Shown piece by piece: positions 38,856 to 50,800 of a stretch of 64,000 bases of DNA (within the stretch, counting starts at the first letter, position 1; the number at the start of each line of letters is the position of its first letter). This stretch comes from a virus. The notes under the pieces are model-generated. The model saw only the letters and a program-made list of their open reading frames with translations, was not told where the DNA came from and ran no database searches. The DNA lies in IMG/VR virus record IMGVR_UViG_3300030328_003618, positions 1 through 64,000 of that record. One strand, 5' to 3'. Position numbers and translations under genes: made by a program.

Positions 38856-40325
38856 TTATATTTTTGAAGTTATACATCTAAGTTTTTCTATTTCATCACA
38901 AGTTAAGCAGTCAAAAGTTGTTATCCAAAGCAACGCTTCAAGTAATTCAGAATCTTTAAACATTCCACTATAATGTCTACCTACTATTGCTCTATTTGTA
39001 GCTTCACAACTCTTCTTAGCTAACTTAGTATTTATTTCACACTTTAGTTCATCTAAACAACAATCCTCAGTTGTAGGCTCTGTAACTACTGGATACGCAG
39101 TAACAGGATTTACATTAAGAACTACTGATGAAGTACCACCATTACTCCCACCACCTCCTAACGTAACTGGTATGTTTATATCAACTTCATCATTAGATAA
39201 AGGTTTAAATTTTTGGTTTAAATTAATAGGCGCATAATGTTTTCCACTAATAGTAGAAGCGTATGTTTGGTGCGAAGCATCCATTGGATCTGTTAATGCT
39301 CCACTATAATTTTCAAATAAATATTTTTCGTAAGTTAAATTTTTAGTTAAATCAGTATTAAAAGAAATCGTATACCAAGCACCACTATTAAAAGCTGTTA
39401 TTTTGCAATTTACAATTATAGTTTTACCTACATATAAAAAAACAAAATAATCTATATCTCCTAGGTTAACAACAGTATAAACAGTAGCAGGCGTTGATAA
39501 ATCAAACTTTGTTAATTTAACATCGTCTCCATCAACATAAGCATAATATCCTATTTGACTTCCTTCTTCAATCATCAAGCCTAATATATCTGTTCCTTTT
39601 GTTATTATAGTTGTTGCTACTCCCGTTGTTGGGTTTACTTTAATGATATTATTATCTTCAGAATAATAATACATATCATCATGTGTACTATGAGTTAAAA
39701 ACTTAACTGCATTTCCAGAAGTTTGATTTAAATAATTACGAGCTAATTGATTAGTTAAACCACCACCTTCGTTTGTAACTTCTCCTTCTAAATCTAATTG
39801 CGTTATCCATTTACCAACAACACCATCAAATCTACTACCAGAAGTTATAATATAATTTCTTTTATAATCATAACACATAGAAGAGTTTGGGTCGCTAAAA
39901 AAATATCCTCTTGGCGTAGGATTATAATCACTATCGTATTCCCCAGTACCAGCGCCTATAATGTAGTATGTGTTTAATTTTTTTGAATAAATCCAACCCC
40001 AACCAATTCCTCCAAAAATTTTAGGATGACCTGATATTTGTTTTTTAAAAACCCATTTGTTTGTACTATCTACTTCTAAAAGTTTGTTAGAGCCACCACC
40101 TATACCCTGAATCATTTGGTAAGAATCTTTTTTTTCATCCCACCAAACAGTTCCCCAACCTAAACCTACATTGTTATCAGATTCTTGAAGAACTAATTCT
40201 TTATGCCTGTATTTGTTTCCATCAGTATAAGTATTAATAATAGCATAAAATCTATTAATTAATTCTTGTCTCTTTGCAGCGAAATTATTTATAGAATTAT
40301 TTAAAGTAATAGCGTAAGTTCCCAT
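38856..40325 (-). CDS. Beta-propeller-like structural protein with Cys-rich C-terminus
   Basis: A 489-residue protein. Residues about 45-390 contain repeated Trp/Gly/Tyr-rich strands (GLGWGTVWWDEKKDSYQMI, GGIGWGWIYSKKLNTYYII) typical of a beta-propeller. The C-terminal 80 residues have CCLDELKC...C...FDCLTCDEIEKLRC, a Cys pattern that recurs in Bacteroidetes phage structural proteins. It is probably a tail or appendage component. Confidence 0.6.
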   Translation of the reverse strand: MGTYAITLNNSINNFAAKRQELINRFYAIINTYTDGNKYRHKELVLQESDNNVGLGWGTVWWDEKKDSYQMIQGIGGGSNKLLEVDSTNKWVFKKQISGHPKIFGGIGWGWIYSKKLNTYYIIGAGTGEYDSDYNPTPRGYFFSDPNSSMCYDYKRNYIITSGSRFDGVVGKWITQLDLEGEVTNEGGGLTNQLARNYLNQTSGNAVKFLTHSTHDDMYYYSEDNNIIKVNPTTGVATTIITKGTDILGLMIEEGSQIGYYAYVDGDDVKLTKFDLSTPATVYTVVNLGDIDYFVFLYVGKTIIVNCKITAFNSGAWYTISFNTDLTKNLTYEKYLFENYSGALTDPMDASHQTYASTISGKHYAPINLNQKFKPLSNDEVDINIPVTLGGGGSNGGTSSVVLNVNPVTAYPVVTEPTTEDCCLDELKCEINTKLAKKSCEATNRAIVGRHYSGMFKDSELLEALLWITTFDCLTCDEIEKLRCITSKI

Positions 40326-40326
40326 A

Positions 40327-41238
40327 TTAACAATCTAAACAAATATTAGTACATATCTTATTAGCAGACTTAATTGTTTTATTAGCACAATCGCTTAAAC
40401 CTTTTTCTAGTTGAGCTTTAGCTTGCTCTAATTTAGATTTAATTAATAATACTTTTTCTGCTAATTCATCATGGCAGTCAGAACAACAATCGTCTCCTAA
40501 CTTAATTATAGCGTCTTTAACACACTTTTGCACATTACAATCAAACAATACACATTTTTGCTTTCTAGCTACTTCTACGTTTGATTTATTATATACAATA
40601 TAAGTAAATTCATATACACCATCTTGAAAATCTGGACCACTATTACCAGTAGGAGGTGTGTTAGTTCCGTATAAATCAGTAATTTCAAACTCTACAGAGT
40701 TGTCAGTTCCTACCCCATAAGCTGTAGGGTCATCAACCATAGTTACAGTTAAGTTACCACTTAAACCTACGTTTACATCTAATCCATTATACGTAGTTCC
40801 TGGGTTTTTAGATATAACTTTAACAGTATCAGCATTAACTTTTTCCATGTACCAACCAGAAGTTTGACATTTTCCATTAGCTGTATTTACTAAGTTGTCA
40901 ACTACTGTTTCTATGTTAGTGAAAAAATAGGAATTAGAAACGTCTACTCCATTAACATCTACAACAATAACTCCTTCATTACCACCAGTTATTTGAAACT
41001 GTCCATAGGCTTTTGTAGCTGGCACAAAGTCTTTTATATTAATATCGTTATACATTGTTCCATCAGGAAACTTAACATTAAATCTAGTTTTACCAATATC
41101 GTATTTGGTAATGTTACTTCCTATACCATATCCATCAGTACACGCTACTGTTTCGCATGGTTCAGTTTCACAAGTTATGTCAGATAGCTTATACTTACTA
41201 CAACATGTTACTGTACTTATACTAAAATCTAATTTCAT
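40327..41238 (-). CDS. Cys-rich structural protein
   Basis: A 303-residue protein with cysteine clusters at the N-terminus (CCSKYKLSDITCETEPCETVAC) and C-terminus (DCCSDCHDELAE...CANKTI...CTNICLDC) around a beta-rich middle. Adjacent to the similarly Cys-rich 489-aa protein. It may form disulfides or metal sites in the virion. Confidence 0.6.
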   Translation of the reverse strand: MKLDFSISTVTCCSKYKLSDITCETEPCETVACTDGYGIGSNITKYDIGKTRFNVKFPDGTMYNDINIKDFVPATKAYGQFQITGGNEGVIVVDVNGVDVSNSYFFTNIETVVDNLVNTANGKCQTSGWYMEKVNADTVKVISKNPGTTYNGLDVNVGLSGNLTVTMVDDPTAYGVGTDNSVEFEITDLYGTNTPPTGNSGPDFQDGVYEFTYIVYNKSNVEVARKQKCVLFDCNVQKCVKDAIIKLGDDCCSDCHDELAEKVLLIKSKLEQAKAQLEKGLSDCANKTIKSANKICTNICLDC

Positions 41239-41240
41239 TT

Positions 41241-44200
41241 TTAATCATTTACTCGTTTAACAATATTTTTAACAACAACATAAGGATATAATGGTGTTCC
41301 TGTAAATTTAAAACTTCCTTCAATAATATCTGTTGCAGCTTTTCCAAAATTACCTTTAGCAGTATTTACTATAACATCTAAAACATCTTGAGTCATAGCT
41401 TCAGCAGGCATTTGTATTTGCCTTCTCCAAGGTTCGTCATCTAAATTAGAAGCAACATAATCACTAAATGTTCCTAAACCATAAAAGTTACCAGTTACGG
41501 TGCTTAACGTTTTCCAACCAGCAAACTTTAAAGCTTCTTCAGGATCATCAAAACTACTACCTAATGTAAATGTTTTTAAAATATCAACAGCAACAATAGC
41601 GGCAGCAGATAAAACAGTAATATTTGCAAACCTTTTTAAAAGCTTTTGTGCGTTATCTTTACTCTTATCACTATTTTGGTAGTCTATAACCCCTTCAATT
41701 AATAACATTGATAATTTACTACGTGCACTACCAAACATAGTAAAAAATCTTGCAAATACATTTTTATCACTAGCTAAAGCAGTTCTGTTATTTAAATCAA
41801 AAGTTGGTTGAGTTTTATTTACAATCTCTTCCGTTCTTCTAGCTACGTGCTCAAAATACTCTTGTTCATTTTTATTTTTGCTAACCATTAAAGTTCCATC
41901 TTTATTAGCGTAAGGTCCGTTTTTATCTTGTGCTTCAAGTTCTACAGCTTTCCATATAGAAGTAACAGTCGCAATATCAAAAGCTTTAATACCAGAAAGC
42001 ATAGCATTTTTAGAAAATTCAAGGTCTTCTTCTTTAGATGACCCAAATATTTTACGTAAGTTTTTTGTAAAAGGTATTCTAACACTATCTTCTGCTATAC
42101 GAGAGTCTTGTAAAGCTTCTCCCAACTCCCTACTTATTGCACCTAAAAATCTTTCTTTTAAAATTGGAGAATATTTTAAAATACTAGCATAAGTAGCATC
42201 GCTTTTATCCATGTTCCATTCAGCAGGAAATATCGATTTATTACTACCTATTTTTTTTCTTTTTAATTGCTTATATATTTCTTTAGGATTAATACCAGCA
42301 ATCATTCCAACACCCCATCCCGCTTCTTTTAAATATTGATTATCAATTACTTCAGCAGCAGCTAAATAAGATATTGGTTGTTTAAAATAAACAGGCAAAG
42401 ATAAAGCTAACACTGATGAACTAAAGTTAGCCATCATTTTGTTTATATAGTTTGTAATTTTCTTTTCTCCTTTAGAACTATATAGATTACTACTATCTGT
42501 TAATCTATTTACGTTACCTTGCAACGCATCAATTAAATCTATTATTTGTTTGTAGTCTTTTCTTGATTTATCTTTTTTATATTCTTTTCTAAGTTTAGAT
42601 AAAATCTTATTTGCGTTTTTAATAGATAAGTTATATCCAGCGTAATAACCAACATTATCAATATACTTATTAAGAACTTCGTATGCATCACTAATTCTAA
42701 TAGCGGCTTTTTCATTTCCTTTTTTAGAATATCTACTACTTAAAAAATCAACATTTCTTTTTTGTTGACGTTCTATCTCTCTATCTGCAACACCATAACT
42801 TGTAGGAAAATAATTAGATTCTAGTGGTAAAGGAACACCCGTTTCTGCAATATGAGCTTTATTAAGTTCTATACCCATATCTTTAAGTGCTTGGTCAATT
42901 TGACTTACAACTTCAACAAGTCTTTTATTATTTTTAATTATATTATTAATATTAATTTCTTGTTCGCTAGTTAAATACATGGCTTTTTGCTCTTCTCCTT
43001 TGTTTGAAGGTAATACCCTACCTTCAATAACATCTTGTAAAACGAACCCTGTTCTTTTCTCAGGATTACCACCTGACATTTTTTCTCTATTTTTTTCCAT
43101 TCTAAGATTTAGAAAAATAGACAACAATTCGGATTCAGTAACTTTTACTTTACGACCTTCTTTATTAACTTCTATTTCATAAGTTTCAATTTGGTCTATA
43201 TTTTTATTTTTATTCCAAAAATATGAACCATCAATATTTTCTATAATATTTGTAATTTCTGCAAAATGATCTCTAGCTTTTCCTTGAACTCTCAAACTTC
43301 TATCTCTAGCAGTGTTAAATTCATCATATAGCATTTTTTGTAAAGCACTATCTGATTGACCACTTAAAAATTTAGAATGAAGCCTAGCGTTACTTGAAAT
43401 GTTAGTTAAGTATTTTGATATAATTTCAACTAGCCTATTTAAGACTTTATTATCTTTAAAAACCCCCTTGTTAAACCAATAATTATTTCTTTTTTTAGAA
43501 GCATCTTCAATTTCTTTTTCAAGAACTTTAAAAGCGTCTTCAATTGTAATATGACTATTGCCAGGTAGAATTAAATTTAAATTATCTAGGTTTACTTTTT
43601 TAATTCTTTTCTTTATCTCTATAAATTTATTAGCTAATTCAGTTCCTTTTTCAACAACTGTTTTTCTTTCTCTTTCTGTAGGAGTTCCAAACAATCTTTC
43701 CCAAGGATAATTTTTAACTTCTTTTTCTCCTTGTGCTAATTCAGATAAATAAAATAAAGAATATAAAGTAATTGGATTACTAAGGTTGTTTTCACCACTC
43801 TTTAATATTTTGTCAAAATCTTTTAAATCTTCTATCTCGTCAAGACCTACTACATTTTTATAATCATTTTTAGAGTCTACATCAATCTCTTTTAATTCGT
43901 TTACACTTTCTCTATAAGCATCTTTTAAGATAGTTATATGCTCGTTTAAATCATTTATAGAATAGTTTTCTTTATCGTTACTTCTTTCTAATAAAAAATT
44001 TATTTTTAGTTTTCCAGTTAAATCTAAAAAGCTTTCTTCTAAAACAGTATTTTGCTTTAACTCACCTTTATTATTTATTATTTCATCTTTTTGAATATTA
44101 TAACTTTTACGAACTAAATCTTCTAATTTTGAATCTTCGGTATAAGATGTTGATGACCTTTTAAATGGCGCTTTCTGATAGCTTATAATATCTGTTCCTT

Positions 44201-44843
44201 GTGTTATATCCCTAGATAACGTTTTGTTTTCTCTAAAGGCTTTAAACAACTCGTATTTAATGTTTGGAGAACCAGCTAATCTTCTAACCATGTTCCAAAA
44301 CTTTCTAACCCATTTTTTAAAACCAGGGGCAGTATATTCTTCTGTATAATATCTACCTATTTTTTCAACTAACTTTTCTTCCCCATATTTTTTAATAGCC
44401 TTTTTTACCATTGGAGCATTACGATACATACCTATGTATATATGTGCATACTCATGCGGTGGCGTTTCTAAATAAGCATCGTTAGCCCAAGCAACCATAG
44501 AATGTAAACCATTCCTAATACTCATACCTTTATCGCCAGGCTCTAACGGTACAAAAGTTCCATCTTCTTTTACAACCCCTCCTTTGTTTATTACAAAATC
44601 TGGAAATGTTTTTTTTAAGCTATCTATTATTTCGCCAGATAATAAAGGATTTTTGTTTATTTCTTGTAAAGTTTTATTTTGAGGAATTATATTTTCGTCT
44701 AAAACACTTTCTTCTACTTTAATTTTCTTTTTTACAGTAGGTACTTCAGATTCATTATTAGCAAAAATTTGCCAAGCCTTATCTTCACCATGCTTTTTTA
44801 CTAAAGCTATAAAATCAGGATTATTTATATTAGGACATAACAT
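41241..44843 (-). CDS. Virion cargo protein with zincin domain (1200 aa)
   Basis: A 1200-residue, largely helical protein. Near the N-terminus, HEYAH (about 130-134) in TPPHEYAHIYIGMY is an HExxH zinc-protease motif, with GEEKLVEKIGRYYTEE about 20 residues on as a candidate third ligand. The long rest is charged and helical, ending with hydrophobic segments (about 1040-1120). Large helical proteins next to the RNA polymerase polyprotein are internal, ejected cargo in crAss-like phages. A role as polyprotein protease or host-entry protease is inferred. Confidence 0.65.
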   Translation of the reverse strand: MLCPNINNPDFIALVKKHGEDKAWQIFANNESEVPTVKKKIKVEESVLDENIIPQNKTLQEINKNPLLSGEIIDSLKKTFPDFVINKGGVVKEDGTFVPLEPGDKGMSIRNGLHSMVAWANDAYLETPPHEYAHIYIGMYRNAPMVKKAIKKYGEEKLVEKIGRYYTEEYTAPGFKKWVRKFWNMVRRLAGSPNIKYELFKAFRENKTLSRDITQGTDIISYQKAPFKRSSTSYTEDSKLEDLVRKSYNIQKDEIINNKGELKQNTVLEESFLDLTGKLKINFLLERSNDKENYSINDLNEHITILKDAYRESVNELKEIDVDSKNDYKNVVGLDEIEDLKDFDKILKSGENNLSNPITLYSLFYLSELAQGEKEVKNYPWERLFGTPTERERKTVVEKGTELANKFIEIKKRIKKVNLDNLNLILPGNSHITIEDAFKVLEKEIEDASKKRNNYWFNKGVFKDNKVLNRLVEIISKYLTNISSNARLHSKFLSGQSDSALQKMLYDEFNTARDRSLRVQGKARDHFAEITNIIENIDGSYFWNKNKNIDQIETYEIEVNKEGRKVKVTESELLSIFLNLRMEKNREKMSGGNPEKRTGFVLQDVIEGRVLPSNKGEEQKAMYLTSEQEININNIIKNNKRLVEVVSQIDQALKDMGIELNKAHIAETGVPLPLESNYFPTSYGVADREIERQQKRNVDFLSSRYSKKGNEKAAIRISDAYEVLNKYIDNVGYYAGYNLSIKNANKILSKLRKEYKKDKSRKDYKQIIDLIDALQGNVNRLTDSSNLYSSKGEKKITNYINKMMANFSSSVLALSLPVYFKQPISYLAAAEVIDNQYLKEAGWGVGMIAGINPKEIYKQLKRKKIGSNKSIFPAEWNMDKSDATYASILKYSPILKERFLGAISRELGEALQDSRIAEDSVRIPFTKNLRKIFGSSKEEDLEFSKNAMLSGIKAFDIATVTSIWKAVELEAQDKNGPYANKDGTLMVSKNKNEQEYFEHVARRTEEIVNKTQPTFDLNNRTALASDKNVFARFFTMFGSARSKLSMLLIEGVIDYQNSDKSKDNAQKLLKRFANITVLSAAAIVAVDILKTFTLGSSFDDPEEALKFAGWKTLSTVTGNFYGLGTFSDYVASNLDDEPWRRQIQMPAEAMTQDVLDVIVNTAKGNFGKAATDIIEGSFKFTGTPLYPYVVVKNIVKRVND

Positions 44844-44852
44844 ATTGCTAAA

Positions 44853-47800
44853 TTAGTTTTTTATTATTTTACACCTTTTCTTTAAATCTTCTGCGTCTTC
44901 TAAATTTACTGTTTCTTCGTTATTAAAAACAATGTAATCTAGTTTTCTTTCAGCAGCAAAAGATTTAATTTTTATAACTTCACTCCTTCCTGTTCCTTCT
45001 ACTTTCTTAAACTGATATAAGTTTTCATCACCTTCTATTGTAAATCTTACACCATCTGCTCCTTTAATTGCATTTGGTGGTCCGTATTTGTTTTCAATAA
45101 ACGCATATAAACTTTTACCCTCTTCTTCTAAGAAAACGTTTTTCTTGTATTTCTTAATTGGATAGTTTAAGTCATTATAACTTTGAGCAAGCCTAAATTG
45201 TTTTAAATCGTATACTTTTTTCTCTTTTTCACCTCTACTTTTAATGTTTGAAATTTCTTTTAAATATTCTAATGTATAGCTATTAGGCATTATCGATATA
45301 ATACTTCCTAGCTTATTACTTAAACCATATTTAAAAAGTTGGTAGGCTAAAAATCTATTTTGTTCTTGATAACTTAACTTTTCAAAATCTCTTTTAGCAA
45401 TTTGCTTTTGTGTACTTGTTAAAAATCTAATGTCTTGTTTACCAGATAAAACACTTTCACTTACATCTGTTATGGGGTCTACAACATTTCTTAGTTGCAA
45501 TAATTTTATAAACTTATTATTTGCTTTTTCATTTGTTTCTAACGACTCAATGCTTTTAATTTCTTTAAAATCTTTATAGTCTTTAACTGTGTCTACTAAT
45601 TTTTTTAGATTTTTCTTTGGTCCTTTTCCAATCTCTAATTCAGTATTCTTTTGTAAAAATTGATTAACTTTTTCAATGTCATTTTCATTTTCGGTTAATA
45701 CATTTTCTATATAAGCACCTAAATTAGTTTTTGCTCCATCTATGTTTATGTCTTCTTTTAAGTATTTAAACAATAAACTATAATTGTTTCTAGCTGTTGT
45801 TTTAGCTTTTCCTTTTATTGTTTCTATTTTTTCATTAACATAATCTGTAACAGTAGCATCTCCTGTTATTTGTTTGTAGCTATATTCAATTGATTCTAAA
45901 ACAGTATCTTTTAAGTCTTCAATAATGGTTGTTACTCCGTTTTCTAGTATGTCAGCTATTTGACTTTCATCAAGTAAGTTTTGAGAAATCATTAAACTAA
46001 ATAAATCATCAACTCTTCTTTTTTCTACAGAAGGATCATACTCTCTAACATCAGAATAATTTCTTGAATTTTGAATTGCTTCTATTTCTTTGTAATAGTT
46101 TTGATTTTCAGTAATAAAATGATGCGACATTAAACCAATCGCAGCGTCAACTAACTTTTCATAATGACGAACAAAAGGTTTTTGAGAATAATTATTGTAA
46201 TTTAATTTAGTTTTACTTTCTTCACTTTTAATAGTATTAAAAACTTTTTTTAAATCTCTTAGCAAATAACCATCATTCGGTAAATCACCATCTAATTGAA
46301 CAATAGAAGTTACAGCGTTTAACTCTTGAGATAGTTGACTAAAATATTGTAGAGTTTCTAAATTATTTCTTTCCTCACTATCTTCTTTTTGTTTTTCTAT
46401 TTCTTTAGATAATGTTTTTTCAAATTTATTTTTATTTGCTTTTTCAGTATAAGCGTTATTTTCAAACTGGTCTTGCGTGTAGTATGATTTAACTTCTTTT
46501 TTATTGATAAACTTAATAACAGTTTTTAAAGGAATACCACCTATTAACATTGCAACAACAACATTAATGTTACGACCATCAATACCAGAACGAAGTAATA
46601 TTGGATTAGAAGCCATATCTAAAGCACCTTGTAATAACATTGCGAGGTCATTAGAAGTCTTGTCATATTCGTTTACACCTACTCCATTTAGATTATAAGT
46701 TACACCATCAATAGTAATTTCTGTTTCTTCTCTAAACCTAGTATTAGCTTGATACAAAGCAGAATTTAATTTACCAGCAACAGCAAGTATACCAACAGCA
46801 GTTTCTCCAAATGACATTCTAGCGTCAGTAGCTGACATTTCAGAAGATGAAGCAAAGTCAAACTTACTAGGAAGACCTTCTGTTTTTTTACTTGTTTTTT
46901 TAGATACAAAATCTTTAAATGCTTGCACATCTTCTTTTGAACCTAATATTTGATATTGATTTTCATTACCTATTACAAGTTCGTCAGTAACACCTGATTT
47001 TTCAATATATAATATTTTGTTTTCTTTTTGTAAATTTTTAACGTACTCATCAATTTGTTCAGCAGTAGGTACTGTTGTTTTACTTATTGCTTGTAAAAAA
47101 GCAACTTTATTTTTAAAAGAAACTACATTAGAATTGTCAACTAAAACTGTATATTTTTTACCATCGTTTTTTTGAGCAAACTGATTAGCATATTCTTCGT
47201 TTGATGTTAAATAAATTCCACTTCCAAACTTATTACCTCTTTCTTTTTGTAATGATTCAGAGTAATTGAATTTTGACAAACCTTTTTTTGCACCCTTGTA
47301 AAATATTTTATTATTAGGAAACACACTATTTAAATACGCAGAATATTGTCTTTCTGTACCTATTTCAGCTAATTCAGGTGTTTGTTTAAATATTTCATCA
47401 ACTCCTTCTTTAACATCAGCCTCTCCTTCTGTTTCTCCTTGTTTTAACTCTTCATCTATTTCTTCTACAAATTTTTCAAATTCATCAAGATTGATAGTAC
47501 CGTCTTCTATCCTTTGTTTATAATCTTGAGATTGAGATAACCTATTTATAATTTTATAAATTTCATTAGCCTTACTGTTTTCATTTATAACAGTTTTTCC
47601 ATCTTTAACTCTAACGTCTGGTTTATAAATAAATACTTTATCTCCATCGTGGTCAGCATCAGATTTAATTGTAAATGAATGTGGAAGTATTGCAATGTTT
47701 GCATCTCCTTCTATAAAACCTACAACTCTTGCGTTAATAGTAGAAATCGCGTCAGAAGCGGGAACTCTAACTCCTGGTACAAACAGTCCACCTTTTTCAT

Positions 47801-50800
47801 TTTGTTCTTTTAAAAACTTCTCAGCTTGCTTTTTAGCTTCTTCTCCTTGACCAAACATGCTATATGGCAATATGATTTCATTTTCTTTTAGTCTATTGTC
47901 CATATCAGGAACCATCTTTAGATAAGCACCTGGCACTCTAACATCAAGACCTTTAGATTGTAACCTACTAAGTATAACTTGCTTTAATTGCGGAGTCATT
48001 GCAGGATGGTCAATTTTGTTTATTGTCTTTTTATTGTCTAAAACACTTTGTGCTTCATCTAAATCTTCTTGTTGTTCTGGCGTTCTATTTTCTATAGCTT
48101 CTAAACGCTTTTTATTCCTTCTTGCTCTATCTAATATTTTACCTTCTTTTTTGTTGTATTTAATAATATCTTTTAATAATTCAGAAGTGTCTGGGTCTTG
48201 TAAATCATCAACTTTTTTTAATAACTCATTTAGTATTTCTTCAGTATTAAAAAGTTTGTCAAACTCTCTAGAATTTAAGTAATTATCCTCACCTTCTTCA
48301 AGCCCCATTTGCTCCCATATATACTCTATAATTTTTTCTTCAAGTTGTTTAGACTCATTTAAAGCATTTTCTTGATCGCTATTATTAGTCCATATTTTTA
48401 CACCTTGAGTAGATAATTTAGCAAACTGTCTATTTAACTCTTTAGCTTCTTTGTTTTCATTAAAAGGAATATAAAAGTTTTGACTAACGTATTCGTATTT
48501 AGAGTTTTTAATTTTATCAAAATCATTTTCTGAAACAGCATTATAAAGTTCTTCAACTTTCATAGCCTTTATATCGGCTTTAGAGCCTTTTATAGCGTCT
48601 TTATCAATTATTTGAATATAATGTGTATCTCCATATTTTTCTTCAAGCATTTCAAGCATTTTAGCAATTCTGTAAAAATTACTTTCTTCGTAATTATCAC
48701 CCATCATTGCTTTAGCCATTTCAACAATGTTGTTGTTTTCTTCATCCCCAAAATAATTTACTGAAGAGTTTTTATGATAAATATTTTCTCCTTTATTATT
48801 AATCATATACTCCCCATCTTTAGAGTTATAACTAATCGGGTCTAACTGTTTATCTCCTAATTGTTTTTGAATAGCTTCTGTCATCCCTTTACTTCTCCAA
48901 AGAAATGAATCAGAAATAGGGTTTCCATCTTTGTCGTTCATTTCATAAACAACAGTCATTGTTTTTTTATCGCTTAAATCAACACGTAAACCAGTAGAAT
49001 CAAAACCACTATTACGTTTTAAAATATTTGATTTATCTACTTTTCCTTTTTTAATTAATCTTGTAGCAACTGGTTCAGATAAAATATCATTAATAGCAAG
49101 TCTATTAACACGTTCATTTAATACATAAGACAATATCATCTCGTCAATAGTCTTGTATTTACCATCTTTTCCTACATGGTCTTTTTGAACAGTATCTAAC
49201 AAACCTACTTTTGTTAATACTTTTTTAAGTATTGAAGTTTCTTTTTTTATTGCTGATACTTTCTTTTTAATACCCTTTTTTTCTATTTCGCTTAAATTAT
49301 TTTTTTCTAATTGAGAATCTAATTTTTCATCTGTTTCTGCTTTTAAATAGATTGGGTCAAAACTTTTAACTACAACTTCACCATCAACATCATAAGCAAA
49401 ATTATATGATAATTTATTCCACTCTTCTAAGTATTTCTTTTTTTGTTCTTCGTTTTTAAGCTTTTTATAACCTTGATTTAAATGATATTGGTCAACTCTA
49501 CGTTGTTCGTTTAATCTGTTTTTAATAGCATCGTTATCTAATCTATCTACTTGTATATAGTTAGAATGTGAACGATCATTAATCATTACTTTTTGATAAT
49601 ACCTACTACGGTCTTGGTCGTTACTAAAAAACATAAATTGACTTATAAATAAATCAATACCACTTAATGCACTATGTTCTTTAACAGAATCTCCAAAATA
49701 ATTTACAGCATCGTCTATAGCCCATTTAAAAATACCCGTTTGATATATTGAATTAAAAACAGGGTTATCTCTAAATAAATAAACATCTCCATCTTTAGTT
49801 TTTACTTTAGAGTTATTTTTTTCTTTTGCAAATCTCCCCCTATTTGATATGTCTGCAAAAATTCTATTTAAGGCTGAACCAAATCTAATAGTGCTTACTG
49901 TGTTTCCAGAAGAATTAATAAACATGTTTGCATTCTGAATAGAACCATCATACATTTGACTTGCAAAGTTCATTAAAGTGTTAACTCTACCTTTATCTTC
50001 TGCAAACTTTCCTTTATATCTTTTGTTTTCAGGATTTTTATCTTTAGTTAATTGTTCTGCTGCTGTGTTTAAAATATCAGACATAAAAAACTTTATAGAT
50101 AAATTTTGTCGTTTTTTAACATCAATTTCATTTGCAATATCTTGTAACGCTTTTGCTCTTTTAGTAAGCTTACCTTTATCGTTTTTTTTGTTTAAATTTT
50201 GCTCGTCATTAATTAGCCAATTAGTATATTCTTCAACATGAAACTCTCCGTTTACGTCAAACAATACATTTCCAAGCCTATTAACTTCGTTTAATTCAAA
50301 CCTTAAAAGTTTATCTGTAAAACCAAACCCGTACATTGACCTTTCTTTTCTATTTATTAATTGCTTTAAAAGTTCAGCAATTGATTTCTTTTTACCTTGG
50401 TCTTCTTCTGTACCAACGATAGGTGATGCCAAAAACGGTGCGCTTGTTAATCTTAATTTTAAATTTAAGGTTCTGCTTTTTCTTTTATTAGATTGACTTA
50501 CATCTCTTATCTGTATTTCTTTTAAACCTTCTTTGTCTTTTTTTATTAATATTGCTTTTTGAGGTATTGATTGATTAGACAAAGATTGATGCAATACTGT
50601 TTGTAAAGAATCAGTACCAAACTGTTCGTCATATTCTTGTAATGCTAATAAAGTATTGTAAAGAGCAAGAGGTACTTCATTGTTTCCTTTTTTTGAATCT
50701 TCAGCGATTCTAGACATTAACTCTTCTGTAGTGCTACTTTTCATAGCGGCATTAGTCAAATAAGCATAGGCTTCGTCATTATGTATCATTTGACCTTGAC

